Translations under genes and position numbers: made by a program
Part shown: positions 9,320 through 18,880 of the stretch, in pieces
How positions within the stretch are numbered: position 1 is the first letter of the stretch
Layout of the letters: each line of letters starts with the position of its first letter
Assembly (NCBI RefSeq): GCF_000426345.1
Contig: NZ_AUFE01000045.1
Span: 1-54,606 of the forward strand
DNA from: Cupriavidus phytohabitans
Lineage (GTDB): Bacteria; Pseudomonadota; Gammaproteobacteria; Burkholderiales; Burkholderiaceae
DNA length: 54,606 nucleotides
Direction of reading: 5' to 3'
Notes under the pieces: model-generated
The model's database searches: none
What the model was told of the DNA's origin: nothing
What the model saw: the letters and a program-made list of their open reading frames with translations, nothing else

Positions 9320-11155
9320 TCAGGTGAGAGTTGCCGGCAGCGCGCCGCGCAGTGCGTTGACTACCACGACGGCGTCGGCACGCGCCAGCATGGCGCGCGT
9401 GATGACGCCCTCCTCCACTGCTTCGCCGGGCGCGCCGAGTGCCGCGCCGCCTTGCTCCAGCACGACCGCGCGCATCACCCCGGGCAGGATGTCGGCCGAC
9501 AGCGGCGGCGTCAGCCAGCGCCCATCGATGCGGACGAAGACCGAGCTGCGCCCGCCTTCCAGCAGCTCGTCGCGGGTATTGAAGAACAGGCGGTCGAAGC
9601 CGCCGGCGCGCTCGGCGGCCTGCCAGCCGGCGTCGTAGACCGCGCGGGCGCTGGTCTTGTGGCGGCGCAGCGGATCGGCGTCGGGCAATGGTTCGGGCGC
9701 CAGGTCGACCGCGACCAGCCCCTGCAAAGGCACCACTGCGCCGCTGGAGAAGGACAGCGTGCCCGCCTTGTCCAGCGCCAGACGCAAGCGCCAGGTACCG
9801 GCGCCAAGCTGCCCGGCCTGCGTGGCCACCGCCGCCCGTGCAGCGTCGGCATCGAAGGCAAACCCGAGCGCGCGCGCCGAGGCTCCAAGGCGCGCCAGGT
9901 GTCGGTCCGCCTGCAGGCATTCGCCGTCCTGCACGCGCATGGTCTCGAACAGCGTGAAGCCGGGATCGAGCCGCGTCAGGAAGCGCGCCTTCCAGCCGCA
10001 TTCCGCGAATTCCCCGGCGGCCACGCTGTCGTGGACGATGCCGCCGCCGACGCCCATTTCGCCGCGACGCAGCCCGCTGGCCGATTGCGGCGCGAGCACC
10101 AGGGTGCGGATCGCCACGGACAGCGCAAACGGGCCCATGGCGGCGCCGGCTTGCGGGGCATCGAGCCAGCCGATCGCGCCGGTGTACAGGCCGCGCGGCG
10201 TGCCTTCCAGTTCGGCGATGATCTCCATGGTGCGCCGCTTGGGCGCGCCGGTGATCGAGCCGCACGGAAACAAAGCCGCCATCAGCGCGCCGAAGCCGGT
10301 GCCGGGACGCGCCGTGGCGGTGACCGTCGAGGTCATCTGCAGCACCGCGCCGAACGGCTGCACGGCAAAACGCTCGGGAACCGCCACGCTGCCCGGCTGG
10401 GCGATGCGGCCCAGGTCGTTGCGCAGCAGGTCGACGATCATCACGTTTTCGGCGCGGTTCTTGGCATCGGCGGCAAGTGCGGCCGCGGCCCGCGCATCGC
10501 GCTGCGCATCGCCCGAACGCGGGGCGGTGCCCTTCATCGGGCGCGTCAGCAGGTGGCCGCCGCCGTCGTGGCGCACGAACAGCTCCGGCGACAGCGACAG
10601 CACCCAGGCATCGCCCGGCAACCGTGCCAGCGTGCCGTAGGGCACCGGTTGCGCGGCGCGCAGCGCGGCGTACAGCGCTACCGGATCGCCGAAGGCATTG
10701 AAGCGCAGGCGCTGGGTGTAGTTGACCTGATAGGTGTCGCCGGCCTCGATCCACTGGTGGATGCGGGCGATGGCGTCATCGAAGGCCTCGCGCGGGGTGT
10801 CGGAAGCGACATCCATCAATCCGGCTGGCGCCGGCGCGGCGTTGGCCTGGAGCCAGTCGGCCACGGCCGCGCTGTCGAGGCGGCGCAGGTCGCGGAACCA
10901 GAGCAGGCGCAGCGCGCCGTCGTGGCATGGCATCTTCGCGCCGGTGTGGACCGGGGCATCGACCAGCGCGCCGCCGAACTCATAAGGGGCAAACAGCGTG
11001 GCGTGCCAGCCCTGGCGCCAGCCTTCGGCAAGCATCGCGTCGAGCCGGACGATATCGCTGCCGGCGGGCAGCACGTCTTCGCCGAGGAAGCCGGTGTAGA
11101 GGCGCGCTGCGGCTTGCGACGCGGGGGCGGTGGCGTCATCGAGAAGGACGAACAC
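9320..11155 (-). CDS. pabB: Aminodeoxychorismate synthase component I fused to 4-amino-4-deoxychorismate lyase
   Basis: This is a bifunctional p-aminobenzoate enzyme of 611 residues. The first two thirds are the chorismate-using PabB domain, with TYQVNYTQRL, PMKGTAPRSGD, NVMIVDLLRNDLGR and GSITGAPKRRTMEI. The last 200 residues are a PabC-type PLP lyase (GFTLFETMRV, FNTRDELLEGGRSSVF). The frame stays open to 11422, but that upstream part translates the GC-rich palindromes. I therefore prefer the GTG at 11155, which follows GGAAGGAGAG, though the spacing is short. The true start is uncertain. The pathway links to folK in the same window. Confidence 0.88.
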   Translation of the reverse strand: MFVLLDDATAPASQAAARLYTGFLGEDVLPAGSDIVRLDAMLAEGWRQGWHATLFAPYEFGGALVDAPVHTGAKMPCHDGALRLLWFRDLRRLDSAAVADWLQANAAPAPAGLMDVASDTPREAFDDAIARIHQWIEAGDTYQVNYTQRLRFNAFGDPVALYAALRAAQPVPYGTLARLPGDAWVLSLSPELFVRHDGGGHLLTRPMKGTAPRSGDAQRDARAAAALAADAKNRAENVMIVDLLRNDLGRIAQPGSVAVPERFAVQPFGAVLQMTSTVTATARPGTGFGALMAALFPCGSITGAPKRRTMEIIAELEGTPRGLYTGAIGWLDAPQAGAAMGPFALSVAIRTLVLAPQSASGLRRGEMGVGGGIVHDSVAAGEFAECGWKARFLTRLDPGFTLFETMRVQDGECLQADRHLARLGASARALGFAFDADAARAAVATQAGQLGAGTWRLRLALDKAGTLSFSSGAVVPLQGLVAVDLAPEPLPDADPLRRHKTSARAVYDAGWQAAERAGGFDRLFFNTRDELLEGGRSSVFVRIDGRWLTPPLSADILPGVMRAVVLEQGGAALGAPGEAVEEGVITRAMLARADAVVVVNALRGALPATLT

Positions 11156-11179
11156 CTCTCCTTCCGCTGAGGGCGTGCT

Positions 11180-11220
11180 CCCCTCTCCCGCGCGCGGGAG
11201 AGGGGTCGGGGGGAAGGGCG
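11180..11220 (+). repeat. REP-like palindrome, left unit
   Basis: A perfect 26-base palindrome (11180-11205, half site CCCCTCTCCCGCG) is followed by a G-rich tail, TCGGGGGGAAGGGCG. A near-identical unit occurs at 23824, and an inverted partner lies at 11341. Confidence 0.8.
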
Positions 11221-11340
11221 GGGGCTGGATGCTTGCTACCACGGGGGCGAAACTCTGAGATTCAGCGGAACAGCCATGCATTATCGCGCGGCAATGAGCC
11301 TGGGGGAGAGCAACCGATAGGGCATCGGTACTGCCAGCGT

Positions 11341-11382
11341 CGGCCCTCACCCCCGGCCCCCTCCCGCGCGCGGGAGAGGGGA
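11341..11382 (-). repeat. REP-like palindrome, right inverted unit
   Basis: CGGCCCTCACCCCCGGCC leads into a 16-base palindrome (11361-11376) and GAGGGGA. Read on the minus strand, it repeats the left unit at 11180 with its G-rich tail, so the two units face each other as in a REPIN or BIME. Confidence 0.8.
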
Positions 11383-11412
11383 GAAAGAGGGAGCGTGCGT
11401 CGCGATCGTCGC

Positions 11413-11449
11413 ACAAAAACAAAACCGGCCACGCTCACACGTGGCCGGT
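11413..11449 (-). terminator. Intrinsic terminator of dnaJ
   Basis: A 10-bp stem (11424-11433 with 11440-11449, ACCGGCCACG type) is followed on the minus strand by TTTTGTTTTTGTG. It begins about 20 bases past the dnaJ stop. Confidence 0.85.
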
Positions 11450-11468
11450 CTCATACAGCCAGGCCGGA

Positions 11469-12614
11469 TCAGCTGAAGAAACTCTTCACCTTGTCCAGCC
11501 AGGATTGCTCCTGCGGGCTATGCCGCGAACCGCCCTCGTGCACCGAGCGGTCGAACTGGCGCAGCAGTTCCCTCTGCGCCTCGGTCAGCTTGACCGGCGT
11601 CTCCACGTTCACATGCACGTAGAGATCCCCCGGATAGCCCGAGCGCACGCCCTTGATGCCCTTGCCGCGCAGGCGGAAGGTCTTGCCCGATTGCGTCGCC
11701 TCGGGCACCGGGAAGGTGGCCTTGCCGTTCAGCGTCGGCACTTCCAGGTCGCCGCCCAGCGCCGCGGTGGCGAAGGAGATCGGCATCTGGCAGTGCAGGT
11801 CGTCGCCATCGCGCTCGAACACGGTGTGCTGCTTGATGTGGACTTCCACGTACAGGTCGCCCGGCGGCCCGCCGTTGATGCCCGGCTCGCCGTTACCCGA
11901 CGAGCGGATGCGCATGCCTTCGTCGATGCCCGCCGGAATCTTCACTTCCAGCGTCTTTTGCGACTTCAGCTTGCCCTGGCCGTGGCACTTGGTGCACGGC
12001 TTGGGGATGAACTTGCCGCTGCCGTGGCACTTCGGGCAGGTCTGCTGCATGGTGAAGAAGCCCTGCGACACGCGCACCTGGCCGGCGCCATGGCAGGTCG
12101 GGCAGGTCTCGACGCTGGAGCCCGGCTCCGCGCCCTTGCCGTGGCAGTGGTCGCAGTCGTCCCAGTGCGGCACGCGGATCTGCGCCTCGTGGCCGTGCGC
12201 GGCCTGCTCCAGCGAGATTTCCATGCTGTAGCGCAGGTCGGCGCCGCGATAGGCCTGCGGGCCGCCAGCGCCGCGGCGACCGCCGCCCTGCTGGCCGAAG
12301 ATATCGCCGAAGATGTCGCCGAAGGCCTCGGCGAAACCGCCGTAGCCCTGCGCGCCGCCGAAGCCGCCAGCCATGTTGGGATCGACGCCGGCGTGGCCGT
12401 ACTGGTCATAGGCCGCTTTCTTCTCGGGGTCGGAAAGCATCTCGTAGGCCTCTTTGACCTCCTTGAATTTTTCCTCGGCTTCCTTGGCTTCCTTGCCTTC
12501 CGGATTGCGGTCCGGGTGGTACTTCATCGCGAGCTTGCGATAAGCCTTCTTGATTTCGTCGTCGCTCGCGTTCTTGCCTACCCCGAGCACTTCGTAGTAG
12601 TCACGTTTTGCCAT
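11469..12614 (-). CDS. dnaJ: Chaperone protein DnaJ (Hsp40)
   Basis: DnaJ delivers unfolded clients to DnaK and stimulates its ATPase. The 381-residue protein has a complete type I layout. The J domain is at 1-70 with HPD at 33-35. A Gly-rich linker with GGFGG and GGGRRGAGG follows. The zinc region holds four CxxCxGxG repeats (CDHCHGKG, CPTCHGAG, CPKCHGSG, CTKCHGQG), and then come the client-binding C-terminal domains. It lies 172 bases downstream of dnaK on the same strand and is probably co-transcribed from the dnaK heat-shock promoter. A typical hairpin terminator follows. Confidence 0.97.
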   Translation of the reverse strand: MAKRDYYEVLGVGKNASDDEIKKAYRKLAMKYHPDRNPEGKEAKEAEEKFKEVKEAYEMLSDPEKKAAYDQYGHAGVDPNMAGGFGGAQGYGGFAEAFGDIFGDIFGQQGGGRRGAGGPQAYRGADLRYSMEISLEQAAHGHEAQIRVPHWDDCDHCHGKGAEPGSSVETCPTCHGAGQVRVSQGFFTMQQTCPKCHGSGKFIPKPCTKCHGQGKLKSQKTLEVKIPAGIDEGMRIRSSGNGEPGINGGPPGDLYVEVHIKQHTVFERDGDDLHCQMPISFATAALGGDLEVPTLNGKATFPVPEATQSGKTFRLRGKGIKGVRSGYPGDLYVHVNVETPVKLTEAQRELLRQFDRSVHEGGSRHSPQEQSWLDKVKSFFS

Positions 12615-12786
12615 GGTGGCTCATTACCCTTTGGCCGGCAGGCGCATGCGGCACCGTACCGGCGAATAGCAAAAAAGCCGAGCGAGGCATCCGACGGCGG
12701 TTTCCCGCTGGGTCCGATGGCCGCGCCCGGCGTCGGGGGCGGGAGCGGTGCCGGCCAGTGCCTGCACCGCCGCCCGCGTATCCCGA

Positions 12787-14730
<1,944 letters not shown>

Positions 14731-14786
14731 TATTCTCTCCTCTTGAGCCATCGCCATCCGCGCGGCTGCAATTCAACCTGAGGCCG

Positions 14787-14814
14787 AAATGTGGCCGTCC
14801 GGGGTCTTTTCAAG
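14787..14814 (-). promoter_or_regulatory. Sigma-32 (RpoH) heat-shock promoter of dnaK
   Basis: On the minus strand, CTTGAAA (14814-14808) is followed after 13 bases by CCACATTT (14794-14787). The RpoH consensus is CTTGAAA, then 11-16 bases, then CCCCATNT. The -35 element is perfect, and the -10 element differs at one of seven fixed positions. Transcription would begin near 14780, about 50 bases before the dnaK ATG. Confidence 0.88.
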
Positions 14815-14827
14815 GGCAGAAGCGGCA

Positions 14828-14849
14828 AATCCGAGTAAATTTCTCGGAT
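14828..14849 (-). other. Inverted repeat between cobalamin adenosyltransferase gene and dnaK promoter
   Basis: ATCCGAG and CTCGGAT flank a 7-base AT-rich loop just upstream of the heat-shock promoter. Without a T tract it is a poor intrinsic terminator. It may weakly end the upstream transcript or be a regulator site; I cannot tell which. Confidence 0.4.
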
Positions 14850-14939
14850 TTTGCGTTTCCTCAACGGCATTTGCGGCCGGTGCTTGAGCCAAAGCCCCGG
14901 CCGACGGCAAAAAAATGCCGCCTGATCTACTTCCGCGGC

Positions 14940-15494
14940 TCAGCTTCCCTGCCGGTCGCGCTGCCACAGCACGTCGGAGCCGCCGCCGGCCCGGTTCAGC
15001 ACCCGCGCCAGCACGAACATCAGGTCCGAAAGCCGGTTCAGGTACTGGCGCGGCGCCTCGTTCAGCGGCTCGGCCGCGCCCAGCGCCACCAGCGCGCGCT
15101 CGGCGCGCCGGCACACGGTGCGGCACACGTGGGCCTGCGCCGCGGCGCGGCTGCCGCCGGGCAGGATGAACTCGGCCAGCCGCGGAAGGTTGGCGTTGTA
15201 GTCGGCCAGCCAGGTGTCGAGCTGCGCCACCTGCTCGGGCTTGAGCAGGGTGTAGCCGGGGATGGAAAGCTCGCCGCCCAGGTCGAACAGGTCGTGCTGG
15301 ATATGCAGCAGCGCCGCGCGCACGTCGTCGGGAAGCGTCTCGGTCAGCAGCACGCCGAGGTGGCAGTTCAGTTCGTCGACGTCGCCGATGGCGGCGATGC
15401 GCAGGCTATCCTTGCCGGTGCGGCTGCCGTCGCCCAGGCCGGTGGTGCCGGCGTCGCCGGTGCGGGTGGCAATCTTGGACAGGCGGTTGCCCAT
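14940..15494 (-). CDS. Cob(I)yrinic acid a,c-diamide / cob(I)alamin adenosyltransferase, PduO type
   Basis: The enzyme transfers adenosine from ATP to reduced cobalamin to make adenosylcobalamin. The 184-residue length fits the PduO family. The N-terminal ATP-binding segment reads IATRTGDAGTTGLGDG, followed by GDVDELNCHLG. The C-terminal helices carry FILPGGSRAAAQAHVCRTVCRRAERA and LNRLSDLMFVLAR, which are the family hallmarks. The ATG giving MGNRLSKI was chosen because GAGGAGACC lies just upstream and the longer frame would add non-conserved sequence. It is followed by dnaK after 209 bases with its own promoter, so the two need not be co-regulated. Confidence 0.93.
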   Translation of the reverse strand: MGNRLSKIATRTGDAGTTGLGDGSRTGKDSLRIAAIGDVDELNCHLGVLLTETLPDDVRAALLHIQHDLFDLGGELSIPGYTLLKPEQVAQLDTWLADYNANLPRLAEFILPGGSRAAAQAHVCRTVCRRAERALVALGAAEPLNEAPRQYLNRLSDLMFVLARVLNRAGGGSDVLWQRDRQGS

Positions 15495-15798
15495 GCCGGT
15501 CTCCTCTTGGCTGGTAAGCGTTGGGGGGAAATGGCGCATTATCGCGCCTGAGCGCATGGATCCGCCATGCGCGCGAGAGTCCGCCAGCCCCCTCCTTCGG
15601 TGCGTGGTCCCGCATGTGCGGCTCGCTTGTGCGGCTATCGGCCAGCCCGGCGCCGGCCAAGGGTGCATGAGCCGCCGCGCGGCGTAGAATGCCGTTATTC
15701 ATCCATTCGACAACCGGGTCGCGCCCCGCCTGCCCCTCCGGACTACACCGGAACGCCACCGCCGGCAACACCGCCGCGCCGACCCGCCGGAGACCCGC
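15495..15798. other. Divergent gap between adenosyltransferase and FAD oxidase genes
   Basis: The 304 bases hold no gene that I can support. A candidate -10 hexamer TAGAAT (15685-15690) lies on the plus strand about 110 bases before the oxidase ATG. The region just before that ATG is rich in CCG repeats. I see no clear terminator or operator. Confidence 0.5.
15685..15690 (+). promoter_or_regulatory. Candidate -10 element of the FAD oxidase gene
   Basis: TAGAAT matches the sigma-70 -10 consensus at five of six positions. No good -35 element is seen at normal spacing. Confidence 0.3.
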
Positions 15799-17232
15799 AT
15801 GAACCACCCCACGCCGCCCGCCGCGCTCGAACGCCGTCCCTTGCCGCCCGCCTTCAGCGAAGCCCTCGCGGCGCGCTTCGGCGAGCGCTTCACCACCTCG
15901 GCCGGCGTGCGCGAGCACCATGGGCGCGATGAATCGCCGTTCCCGCCCGCGGCGCCCGATGCGGTCGTGTTTGCCCACAGCACCGACGAAGTCGCCGAGG
16001 TGGCGCGCCTGTGCAACCACCACGGCGTGCCGCTGATTCCCTACGGCGCCGGCTCGTCGCTGGAAGGGCACCTGCTGGCCGTGGCCGGCGGCGTCAGCCT
16101 GGACCTGTCGCAGATGAACCGCGTGCTGGCGGTGCAGCCCGAGGACCTGACGGTGACCGTGCAGCCCGGCGTCACGCGCAAGCAGCTGAACCAGGAAATC
16201 AAGGACACCGGCCTGTTCTTCCCGATCGATCCTGGCGCGGACGCGTCGCTGGGCGGCATGTGCGCGACGCGCGCGTCCGGGACCAACGCGGTACGCTACG
16301 GCACCATGCGCGAGAACGTGCTGGCGCTGACCGTGGTGACCGCCGACGGCCGCGTGATCCGCACCGGCACGCACGCGCGCAAGTCGTCGGCCGGCTATGA
16401 CCTGACCCGCCTCTTCATCGGCAGCGAAGGTACGCTCGGCATCATCACGGAGGTCACGGTGCGGCTCTACCCGCAGCCGGAGGCGATCTCGGCCGCGGTG
16501 TGCGCCTTCCCCAGCATGGGCAGCGCGGTGCAGGCCGTGATCCAGACCATCCAGCTGGGCGTGCCGGTGGCGCGCGTGGAGTTCGTCGATGCGCTCGCGA
16601 TCCGCGCCATCAACCGCCACGACAGCCTGGCGCTGCCGGAAACCCCGCACCTGTTCTTCGAATTCCACGGCACCGAGGCCGGCGTGCGCGAGCAGGCCGA
16701 GACCGTGCAGCAGATGACCGCCGAGCACGGCGGCCAGGGCTTCGAGTGGGCCACGCGCCCGGAAGACCGCAGCCGGCTGTGGAACGCGCGCCATACCGCC
16801 TATTTTGCGATGCTGCAGCTCAAGCCGGGCTGCAAGTCGGTCACCACCGACGTGTGCGTGCCGATCTCGCGCCTGGCCGAGTGCGTGACCGAGACCGAGA
16901 AGGACCTGAACGCCTCCGCCCTGCCCTGCCCGATCGTCGGCCACGTCGGCGATGGCAACTTCCACGTGGCGATCCTGGTCGATCCCGACAAGCCCGAGGA
17001 AATGGCCGAAGCCGAGGCCATCAACCAGCGCATCGTCGAACGCGCGCTGGCGATGGGCGGCACCTGCACCGGCGAGCACGGCGTGGGTCTGCACAAGCAG
17101 CGCTTCCTGGTGAAGGAGCACGGCGAAGATGCGCTCGACCTGATGCGCGCGGTCAAGGACGCGCTCGATCCAAACCATATCCTCAACCCGGGCAAGATCT
17201 TCAGTGCCACCCGCGGCGGCGGCGCGCACTGA
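15799..17232 (+). CDS. FAD-binding oxidase, D-lactate dehydrogenase (cytochrome)-like
   Basis: A 477-residue vanillyl-alcohol-oxidase-superfamily flavoprotein that oxidises a D-2-hydroxyacid, most likely D-lactate or glycolate. The FAD-binding PP-loop is near residues 75-90 (PYGAGSSLEGH). FAD contacts follow in DPGADASLGGMCATRASGTNAVRYG and YDLTRLFIGSEGTLGIITEVTVRL. The C-terminal cap carries the conserved HVGDGNFH and TGEHGVGLHKQ. It is a distant paralogue of the GlcD protein encoded at 18881. A LysR regulator gene follows after 11 bases and is likely in the same transcript. Confidence 0.9.
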   Translation: MNHPTPPAALERRPLPPAFSEALAARFGERFTTSAGVREHHGRDESPFPPAAPDAVVFAHSTDEVAEVARLCNHHGVPLIPYGAGSSLEGHLLAVAGGVSLDLSQMNRVLAVQPEDLTVTVQPGVTRKQLNQEIKDTGLFFPIDPGADASLGGMCATRASGTNAVRYGTMRENVLALTVVTADGRVIRTGTHARKSSAGYDLTRLFIGSEGTLGIITEVTVRLYPQPEAISAAVCAFPSMGSAVQAVIQTIQLGVPVARVEFVDALAIRAINRHDSLALPETPHLFFEFHGTEAGVREQAETVQQMTAEHGGQGFEWATRPEDRSRLWNARHTAYFAMLQLKPGCKSVTTDVCVPISRLAECVTETEKDLNASALPCPIVGHVGDGNFHVAILVDPDKPEEMAEAEAINQRIVERALAMGGTCTGEHGVGLHKQRFLVKEHGEDALDLMRAVKDALDPNHILNPGKIFSATRGGGAH

Positions 17233-17243
17233 ACCGGCCCGGC

Positions 17244-18134
17244 ATGGCTTCCATGTTCAACCGCGTCCCGCCGCTGCACCTGCTGATCGCCTTCGAGGCC
17301 GCTGCGCGCCTGGGCAGCTTCGCGCGCGCGGCCGAGGAGTTGTCGGTCACGCCCAGTGCCGTATCGCACCGCATCAAGAACCTCGAGGAGCTATGGGGCG
17401 AGGACCTGTTCGTGCGCGCCAACGCCGCGCTGCGGCTGACCGCGGCCGGCACGCGCTACCTGCGCAACGTGCAGGACGCGCTCAAGTCGCTGAACGAGCT
17501 GGCGCGGCCCGAGTACAACAAGCTGCGCACGCGGCTGCGCGTGGCGATCCCGCCGACCTTCGGGCGCCAGCACCTGGTGCCGCGCCTGCCCGAGTTCGGC
17601 GCGCTGTACCCGCATATCGACCTGGAGTTGCATCTGGCGATCCCGTTCCTCGACGTCAAGGCCGAGGACACCGACGTGGAGATCCGCTACGGCACCGGCC
17701 GCTATCCCGACCTGAAGACCACCAGGCTGCTGGTCGAGCCGGTGTTCCCGGCATGCGGGCGCGAGTACTATGAACGCGTCAACGGCCGCGCCATCACCAG
17801 GCCCGAGCACCTGCACGGCCTGGTGCTGCTGCGCAGCCCGCTGGAGCCGTGGAAGCCGTGGTTCGAGACCGCCGGGCTGGACTGGCCCGAGCCACAGACC
17901 GGGCCGCAGTTCAACGACATCGGCCTGATGCTGGAGGCGATCGCGTCCAACCAGGGCGTGGCGCTGGTGCGCCAGCGCATGGCGCGGCACTGGCTGTCGC
18001 TGGGGCAGATGGTGCGGCTGCTCGATATCGAGTCGGTATCGCCGCACGGCTATTACATCGTCGAGCGGGAACAGGCGCCGCTGAAGCCCGAGGCGCGCTA
18101 TTTCGTCGACTGGCTGCTGAGCCTGGACTGGTAG
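17244..18134 (+). CDS. LysR-family transcriptional regulator (GcvA-like)
   Basis: A 296-residue regulator with an N-terminal winged helix-turn-helix (about residues 8-65: LIAFEAAARLGSFARAAEELSVTPSAVSHRIKNLE) and a periplasmic-binding-like effector domain. The phrase PSAVSHRIKNLEE and the later YGTGRYPDL are typical of the GcvA branch. It is 11 bases downstream of the FAD oxidase gene and on the same strand. It probably controls that gene or the nearby glc genes, although regulators in this branch more often lie divergent to their target. The alternative ATG at 17253 would shorten it by three residues. Confidence 0.88.
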   Translation: MASMFNRVPPLHLLIAFEAAARLGSFARAAEELSVTPSAVSHRIKNLEELWGEDLFVRANAALRLTAAGTRYLRNVQDALKSLNELARPEYNKLRTRLRVAIPPTFGRQHLVPRLPEFGALYPHIDLELHLAIPFLDVKAEDTDVEIRYGTGRYPDLKTTRLLVEPVFPACGREYYERVNGRAITRPEHLHGLVLLRSPLEPWKPWFETAGLDWPEPQTGPQFNDIGLMLEAIASNQGVALVRQRMARHWLSLGQMVRLLDIESVSPHGYYIVEREQAPLKPEARYFVDWLLSLDW

Positions 18135-18146
18135 GAGACTGCCCAT

Positions 18147-18662
18147 ATGGAGATCCGGCTGCTGACCCCCGCCGATGCCGATGCCTTCCACGCGCTGCGC
18201 CTGCAAGGCCTGGCCGAGGCGCCGGAAGCCTTTGCCGCCAGCCTGGAGGAAGAACAGGACCTGCTGCCCGAGGCGGTGGCGCAGCGGCTCGCGCCAAGCG
18301 CCGACAAGGCCGTGTTTGGAGCCTTCGAGGGCACCGCGCTGGCCGGCGTGGTGGGCATCATGCGCGAGCCGAGGCGCAAGCACTGGCACAAGGCCTCGGT
18401 CTTCGGCATGTACGTGGCCCCGGGCTGGCGCGACCGCAAGCTCGGGCGCGCGCTGATGGAGCGCGCGCTGCAACAGGCCGCCGCCATGGAAGGCGTGCGC
18501 CAGGTGACGCTGTGCGTCAATGCCGGCAGCGCGGGCGCGGTGCGGCTGTACGAGTCGCTCGGCTTCGAGCGGTTCGGCCTGGAGCCCGAAGCGCTGAATG
18601 TCGCGCCGCACTTCTACGACAAGCTAGACATGGTGCTGCGGCTGCCGGCCTCGGCACGCTGA
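18147..18662 (+). CDS. GNAT-family N-acetyltransferase
   Basis: A 171-residue acetyltransferase of the Gcn5-related fold. The acetyl-CoA-binding motif A is VFGMYVAPGWRDRKLGRALME near residues 87-107, of which R/Q-x-x-G-x-A is represented by RKLGRA. Motif B (NAGSAGAVRLYESLGFERFG) follows. The substrate cannot be inferred. It starts 12 bases after the LysR stop and may be co-transcribed. A 218-base gap then precedes glcD. Confidence 0.88.
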   Translation: MEIRLLTPADADAFHALRLQGLAEAPEAFAASLEEEQDLLPEAVAQRLAPSADKAVFGAFEGTALAGVVGIMREPRRKHWHKASVFGMYVAPGWRDRKLGRALMERALQQAAAMEGVRQVTLCVNAGSAGAVRLYESLGFERFGLEPEALNVAPHFYDKLDMVLRLPASAR

Positions 18663-18880
18663 GGCGGAGGCGCCACCTTTCACGCACTCTCCGGCCGGTG
18701 CTACGCTGAAACCAGGGCCGGTGCCTGCCCGGCATGATGAGCATTTTTGATCGGCTTGCCATGCCGAATTCACGTGCCTGGCGGTGCGCGCGGCAAGAGG
18801 CCTGCGCTATAGTCAGCCGTCCCGTCAGCCGTCCCCACGGCGGGCCGCCCGCCCGGCCCGACCAGAGTCCAGGAGTCGCC

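Larger units (their letters stand above)
11156..11468. other. Gap between pabBC and dnaJ: REPIN-like element and dnaJ terminator
   Basis: The 313-base stretch holds no gene that I can support, although it is open in the pabBC frame. It contains two facing GC-rich palindromic units (11180-11220 and 11341-11382) separated by about 120 bases, and then the dnaJ terminator. Confidence 0.7.

Noticed and set aside
11156..11422. N-terminal extension of the pabBC protein
   Set aside because: The extra residues translate palindromic repeats and resemble no PabB. A GTG start at 11155 is more likely.
12615..12786. Separate heat-shock promoter for dnaJ
   Set aside because: No CTTGAAA-like element in the 172-base gap on the minus strand.
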